Assembly: GCA_002408385.1 (NCBI GenBank)
Contig: DHSB01000151.1
Coordinates: 35,725 to 45,061 of the forward strand
Source: Myxococcales bacterium UBA5297
Lineage (GTDB): Bacteria; Myxococcota; Myxococcia; Myxococcales; UBA5297
Length of the DNA stretch: 9,337 nt
Direction: 5' to 3'
Shown in pieces: positions 6,337 through 9,337 of the stretch (the stretch's first letter is position 1; every line of letters begins with the position of its first letter). A program made the translations under genes and the position numbers. The notes below the pieces were generated by a model that worked only from the letters and a program-made list of their open reading frames with translations, did no database searches and was not told the DNA's origin.

Positions 6337-7349
6337 TTCTTGCCTTTGCTCGCGCGGTACTCGTCGCGGACGCGCTTGACCTCGTCGAAGGCCTCCTCGG
6401 TGCAGACCCCGCCGCGCACCATCGGCCAGGTCTTCTCGGCCATCTCGACGAAGAGCTTCTGGTCGGCCGGGCTGAAGGTGATGAGCTTGAGGCCCTGCTT
6501 CTGCATCTCGGCGATGGCCTCGGCCTGCATGCGGTTGACCTCGCGGTTGACCTTCTCGCCGTACTCACGGGCGATGGCGAGGATCTTGGGGCGCAGGTCC
6601 TCGGGGATCTTCTCCCAGGCCTGCTTGGTGACGATGGTGCCGCCGGGCAGGTGGCCCCAGGACTGCTTGATCATGTACGGCGTCTGCTCGTACCAGCGGG
6701 CGGTGAAGGCCATGATCGGCGTGTTGGCGTACCCCTCGATCATCCCGGTGGTCAGCGACGGCAGGATGTCGGTCGAGGAGATGACGACGGGCTGGAAGCC
6801 GGCGGCGACCCAGCCCTTGACCGAGTCGTTGTCACCAGCCCAGGCGAAGACCTTGGTGCCCTTGAGGGCGGCGACCGACTTGGCCTCCTTCTTGAGGAAG
6901 AGGTAGATCCAGCCGGTGTCGCCCCACATGATCGGGACGAAGCCCTTCTCGGAGAAGCGCGACTCCCACAGCGGCGCCATCTTGGCGAAGACGTGGTTCC
7001 ACTCCTCGTCGTCGGAGATGAGGCCCGGGGTGGCGATGGCCTGAGGCGAGGTCTCGATGTCATGGAGGCCGACCACCGAGAGCGCGGCGGCCTGGAGCTG
7101 GCCGACGCGCAGCTTGCGGACCATGTCGCCCTCGTTGCCGGCGACGCCGCCCGGGTAGATCTTGAGCTTGACCTGACCGTTCGAGGCCTCGGCCCACTTC
7201 TCGCCCATCTCCTTGAGAAGGTTGTGCCAGGCCGAGCCGTCGGGGGCCATGGTGCCGAGCTTGATGGTGACCTTCTTGGCTGCCTGCGCGGGCGCCGCGA
7301 CCAGGGTGGCGACGAGGGCGAGGGCGAGGGCGGTGAAGAGACGGCGCAT
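6333..7349 (-). CDS. dctP: TRAP transporter periplasmic binding protein, DctP family
   Basis: The protein captures the ligand in the periplasm for the QM permease. It has 338 residues. The signal peptide MRRLFTALALALVATLVAAPAQA ends near residue 23. Mature sequence shows TIKLGTMAPDGSAWHNLLKE (family start), EGYANTPIMAFTARWYEQ (205-222) and a helical C-terminus. At the position of the carboxylate-binding arginine (LKGLKIR in classical members) it reads LKGTKVF (162-168), so that arginine is missing; the following AWAGDNDSV resembles the branch linked to TatT lipoproteins. The ATG at 7349 has a strong GGAGGAG eight bases upstream, and begins 2 bp after the upstream stop codon. An open frame extends to 7397, but the signal peptide and ribosome site favour 7349. 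The ligand is unknown; a neutral or hydrophobic compound is more likely than a C4-dicarboxylate. Confidence 0.93.
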   Translation of the reverse strand: MRRLFTALALALVATLVAAPAQAAKKVTIKLGTMAPDGSAWHNLLKEMGEKWAEASNGQVKLKIYPGGVAGNEGDMVRKLRVGQLQAAALSVVGLHDIETSPQAIATPGLISDDEEWNHVFAKMAPLWESRFSEKGFVPIMWGDTGWIYLFLKKEAKSVAALKGTKVFAWAGDNDSVKGWVAAGFQPVVISSTDILPSLTTGMIEGYANTPIMAFTARWYEQTPYMIKQSWGHLPGGTIVTKQAWEKIPEDLRPKILAIAREYGEKVNREVNRMQAEAIAEMQKQGLKLITFSPADQKLFVEMAEKTWPMVRGGVCTEEAFDEVKRVRDEYRASKGKK

Positions 7350-7351
7350 CG

Positions 7352-8260
7352 CTATTGCTCCTCCAGGAAGAGATCCGAGGCGCGGGACTTCAGCCACCGC
7401 GCGCGTTTCTGAGAGATGAGGTTGACGAGGCGGTACCCGGGGGCTTCATCGGCGTCGAAGCCGAGCGCCTTGTCGAGCAGCTCATCAAAGAGCTTTCGGT
7501 CCTGCTGCTGGACCGCGACCGACTCGGCCCAGGTGACGTGCGGGCCGATCTTCCTGCCGCCGGTCAGCTCGAGGACTCGCTGGTAGTGCTGGCGGGCGCG
7601 GTCGAGCGAGCCGGTGGCGAGCTCGAGGTTGATCGCCAGCTCGCGCACCGCGCCGTCGCCCCAGTCCGGGTCGAGCTCGAGGGCGCGTTTGACGAGCGCT
7701 TCGACGTTTGGCAGCTCGCCGACAACCTTCATGTCGTCCTTGGACTGGGAGATGAGCGCGGCCCAGGGCGCGGCGGTCCAGTAGAGGTAGGGGACCATCT
7801 CCTCGTCGTCGACTTTGGCGAGGGCGGCGTGGCGGTCCTTGGCGAAGTCGGCCCAGAACTCGTCGTCCCACTCGGCGGCGACCGCGCGCATCCCGTAGTC
7901 GCGGGCGCGGCGAAACAGCTTCTTGGCGCGGGCGCGGCCGGCGCGGGCCCTTGCCGGGTCGTCGTCCTCGAGCATCTCCGCCTCCTGCAGGACGAAGGCG
8001 TACGAGTACTGCGTAAAGCCCGAGGCCGCCGAGAGCAGCAGGTCCTCGTCGTCGGGGGCGCTCTGCAGCAGCGCCTCCATCGTCTTGAGCCCGAAGGGGA
8101 TCGCCTCGCGGATGAGCTCGGGGTCGTCGTCGTTGGAGAAGACCGAGCCGTCGCCTCCCAGCGCGCCGCCGATCATGCTGGCGGCCAGCCCCGAACAGGC
8201 CGAGGTCGAGAGAGCGAGCGTCGAGGCGAGCAATAGTCGGCGCCAGAACACAGCAGTCAT
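7352..8260 (-). CDS. tatT: TRAP transporter T-component lipoprotein (TatT-like)
   Basis: TatT proteins are helical, TPR-like lipoproteins described in Treponema pallidum (Tp0956) that assemble with the periplasmic binding protein of a TRAP transporter and are thought to help handle the ligand. This 302-aa protein has a lipoprotein signal (MTAVFWRRLLLASTLALSTSAC) with the lipid-modified cysteine at residue 22. Family-like segments include EAIPFGLKTMEALLQSAPDDEDLL (roughly 53-76), SAASGFTQYSYAFVLQEAEML (roughly 78-98), an acidic stretch, and APWAALISQSKDDMKVVGELPNVEALVKRALELD further on. Gene order T-P-QM and 2-bp spacing to dctP support the role strongly. The ribosome site before the ATG at 8260 is weak (GGGAAGA). 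Assignment rests on pattern and context, not on a database match. Confidence 0.82.
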   Translation of the reverse strand: MTAVFWRRLLLASTLALSTSACSGLAASMIGGALGGDGSVFSNDDDPELIREAIPFGLKTMEALLQSAPDDEDLLLSAASGFTQYSYAFVLQEAEMLEDDDPARARAGRARAKKLFRRARDYGMRAVAAEWDDEFWADFAKDRHAALAKVDDEEMVPYLYWTAAPWAALISQSKDDMKVVGELPNVEALVKRALELDPDWGDGAVRELAINLELATGSLDRARQHYQRVLELTGGRKIGPHVTWAESVAVQQQDRKLFDELLDKALGFDADEAPGYRLVNLISQKRARWLKSRASDLFLEEQ

Positions 8261-8293
8261 GGAGTTGGAGTCTTCCCGCGAGGGGGATGGTGC

Positions 8294-8310
8294 GGGATCG
8301 GAGCGATCCC
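8294..8310 (-). promoter_or_regulatory. Perfect hairpin in the leader of the TRAP operon
   Basis: GGGATCG (8294-8300) and CGATCCC (8304-8310) form a perfect 7-bp inverted repeat with a 3-base loop. It lies between the predicted transcription start (about 8333) and the tatT start, 34 bp before the ATG. It could be an operator bound by a dimer, or an RNA hairpin affecting translation; the sequence does not decide between them. Confidence 0.4.
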
Positions 8311-8339
8311 CTTGAAGAACCGGCCCTAGGAGTTGCGGC

Positions 8340-8369
8340 AGCTTAGGCGTGCCGGAAGGGGGGCGTCAA
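8340..8369 (-). promoter_or_regulatory. Predicted promoter of the tatT-dctP-dctQM operon
   Basis: On the minus strand TTGACG (8369-8364, five of six) and TAAGCT (8345-8340, four of six) are separated by 18 bp. The start would be near 8333, giving a leader of about 73 nt to tatT at 8260. A CCCCA-N4-TGGGG inverted repeat (8390-8403) lies 20 bp upstream of the -35 box and might bind an activator. Confidence 0.6.
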
Positions 8370-8425
8370 CCGAAACGGGGTGGTCGCGCCCCCATGCTTG
8401 GGGAGGGGAGGAGCGGGGCCGCGGA

Positions 8426-8455
8426 GCCTGGCTCGGCGGGGGCAATTAGCCAGGC
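8426..8455 (-). terminator. Inverted repeat after the DUF4351-like gene, possible terminator
   Basis: GCCTGGCT (8426-8433) and AGCCAGGC (8448-8455) form a perfect 8-bp stem around a 14-base loop, 78 bp past the stop at 8534 and 56 bp upstream of the TRAP promoter. No T tract follows on the minus strand. It is well placed to separate the two minus-strand units, but the evidence is only the symmetry. Confidence 0.35.
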
Positions 8456-8533
8456 CCTTGGCTTGCCGGCGGCCCACGCAGTGTCGAAGGCAGAAGCGGT
8501 GGGCGGGTCGAATGGCGACCGCGAGTGGCACTT

Positions 8534-9064
8534 CTATTCGCGGAAAATGTCCGCCCGGCTCTTGGCGGCGACGACCCGGGTGATCCAGACATCGAGGTCG
8601 GAGCGCACCGCTGAATTGATCCTCTTGCGAGTGCGAGTCGGGAGGGCGCCGAAACGCTGCTCGAGCTGAAGCTCCAGGATGGTCCGCTTCGCGAGCAGCT
8701 CACCTTCGAGCCTTCCGTGATCAAGTAGCCTCGTGCCGTCCAGGTTGAGCCTCTTGAGAATCGGTCGGATGCTGTCGCGGCTTTCCAGAGGAGCGAGGCG
8801 GGTCTCAAACCGCTCGAGCAACTCCGCTGTCTCCTCTTCCCAATACGGAGTGCCCGGCAGCCTTGTTGCCTCGAGTGCCTTGCTTGCGGCCAACTTCGGT
8901 CGGGAGGTCTTGATGTACAGCGCGATCTGCGTGAGTCGGTCCCTTAGTTGGGCCGAGCTCGGACTCTCGTCTGGAAGGACCTGGTGGGGGACCGTTCGGC
9001 GTCCTCGAAGGGCGCCCCTGCGCTTGCTGGAGGCCTTGTTCTTCTCAGGTGTCTTGGCTGGCAT
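8534..9064 (-). CDS. Hypothetical protein with a C-terminal DUF4351-like region
   Basis: The function is not known. The 176-aa protein has a very basic N-terminus (MPAKTPEKNKASSKRRGALR), a middle helical part (about 36-105), and a C-terminal segment (about 119-175) resembling DUF4351: EGELLAKRTILELQLEQRFGALP, then helices ending RVVAAKSRADIFRE. DUF4351 normally sits at the end of longer Rpn/PD-(D/E)XK nuclease-like proteins; I see no nuclease motif here, so it is either a stand-alone form, a truncated relative, or a chance resemblance. No signal peptide or membrane helix. The ATG at 9064 has CAGGAAG six bases upstream. A coiled-coil gene ends 77 bp upstream on the same strand. Base composition is lower in GC than the operons to the left (for example 8581-8640 is 35 of 60 GC, against 46 of 60 in 3541-3600), suggesting acquired or weakly constrained DNA. 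Confidence 0.7.
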   Translation of the reverse strand: MPAKTPEKNKASSKRRGALRGRRTVPHQVLPDESPSSAQLRDRLTQIALYIKTSRPKLAASKALEATRLPGTPYWEEETAELLERFETRLAPLESRDSIRPILKRLNLDGTRLLDHGRLEGELLAKRTILELQLEQRFGALPTRTRKRINSAVRSDLDVWITRVVAAKSRADIFRE

Positions 9065-9141
9065 ACGCGGCTTCCTGTGCTCGGATGCTGTTCAAGCCTT
9101 GGATTGGCTATTCACTTGGAGGAAATGCGCGAAGCGAGTCC

Positions 9142-9337
9142 TCAACTTCGTCCGCCCGCGGCCTCCAGTCGGACGATGCGTTGCTCGTGGTTTTCGAGAA
9201 CGCCCTGGTTGCCTTGGCGCATCCTTTCGATTGCGTCCGCAAGCCTGGCCAGCTCACGACTGACCGTGACGAGGCCCTGTTCGACCTGGCCGAGGCCCTG
9301 TTCGACCTGGCCGAGGCCCTGTTCGAGCTTGGCCTGG
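9142..9337 (-). CDS. Coiled-coil protein, C-terminal 64 residues (cut by window edge)
   Basis: An open frame enters from the right edge and stops at TGA 9144-9142. It was found by reading the minus strand directly. The visible residues include two and a half copies of a glycine-containing heptad (GLGQVEQ), then TVSRELARLADAIERMRQGN and a tail ending RIVRLEAAGGRS. Counting from the first visible residue, hydrophobics fall at 4, 8, 11, 15, 18, 22, 25, 29, 32, 36 and 39, an unbroken 4-3 spacing that defines a coiled coil. No start codon is visible, so the gene continues beyond the window. It precedes the DUF4351-like gene by 77 bp on the same strand and may be co-transcribed. Function unknown; oligomerisation is the only safe inference. 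The rival frame on the other strand is glycine-poor, irregular and ignored here. Confidence 0.6.
   Translation of the reverse strand, partial: QAKLEQGLGQVEQGLGQVEQGLVTVSRELARLADAIERMRQGNQGVLENHEQRIVRLEAAGGRS
9271..9333 (-). repeat. 21-bp tandem repeat inside the coiled-coil gene
   Basis: Units at 9271-9291 and 9292-9312 are identical (GAGGCCCTGTTCGACCTGGC plus C), and a third at 9313-9333 differs at its end. Each encodes one seven-residue heptad, so copy-number change keeps the frame and alters coil length by single heptads. The array reaches nearly to the window edge and may continue. Confidence 0.85.

Noticed and set aside
6321..7412. Plus-strand open frames opposite dctP, and a similar one at 7355-8236 opposite tatT
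   Set aside because: Shadows of GC-rich codon bias: Leu, Asp, Gly and Val-rich, without motifs, opposite genes with signal peptides and family signatures.
8733..9263. A 176-aa plus-strand open frame at the right end
   Set aside because: It is antisense to the DUF4351-like gene and to the heptad-repeat gene, has no ribosome site, and its product is serine/arginine-rich without pattern.
9271..9333. Repeats as a CRISPR array
   Set aside because: The units are adjacent with no spacers and keep an open reading frame, so they are a coding tandem repeat.

Overview
The window is high-GC bacterial DNA with compact, partly overlapping genes. The rplU-rpmA-obg order, sigma70-like promoters, and a T-component (TatT-type) TRAP transporter next to a GbsR-type regulator and an RtcA cyclase suggest a Gram-negative, deltaproteobacterial or myxobacterial-type genome. 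The taxon is inference; no rRNA or tRNA gene is present to settle it.

Left end, minus strand (1-1102): a housekeeping ribosomal operon. A good promoter (TTGACA, 18 bp spacer, TAAAAG) drives rplU (L21), rpmA (L27) and the start of obg (Obg GTPase, cut by the window edge). A hairpin lies between rpmA and obg.

Divergent spacer (about 1103-1453): no gene, but several inverted repeats and a promoter pointing right. A perfect 7-bp inverted repeat (GTTCAAG-N4-CTTGAAC) lies just past the predicted transcription start, where an operator would sit.

Plus-strand operon (1454-4076): a trans-type polyprenyl diphosphate synthase, a GbsR/MarR-like regulator with a 2-base frameshift in its winged-helix domain, and rtcA (RNA 3'-terminal phosphate cyclase, complete, catalytic His present). 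The first two genes overlap by ATGA, and the regulator reading frame overlaps the rtcA start by 29 bp. A convergent spacer of about 316 bp follows, with weak hairpins and no gene.

Minus-strand operon (8369 down to 4393): promoter, 5'UTR hairpin, TatT-like lipoprotein, DctP-type periplasmic binding protein, and a fused DctQ-DctM permease. Gene joints are 2 bp and a GTGA overlap, so translation is probably coupled. The binding protein lacks the arginine that holds carboxylates in classical TRAP systems, which together with TatT suggests a non-standard ligand.

Right end, minus strand (8534-9337): visibly lower GC, with a 176-aa protein ending in a DUF4351-like region and, upstream of it, the tail of a heptad-repeat coiled-coil protein encoded partly by 21-bp tandem repeats. 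This pair looks like accessory DNA. The best leads for novelty are the T-component transporter, the frameshifted regulator with its candidate operator, rtcA in an isoprenoid-synthase operon, and the coiled-coil/DUF4351 pair.
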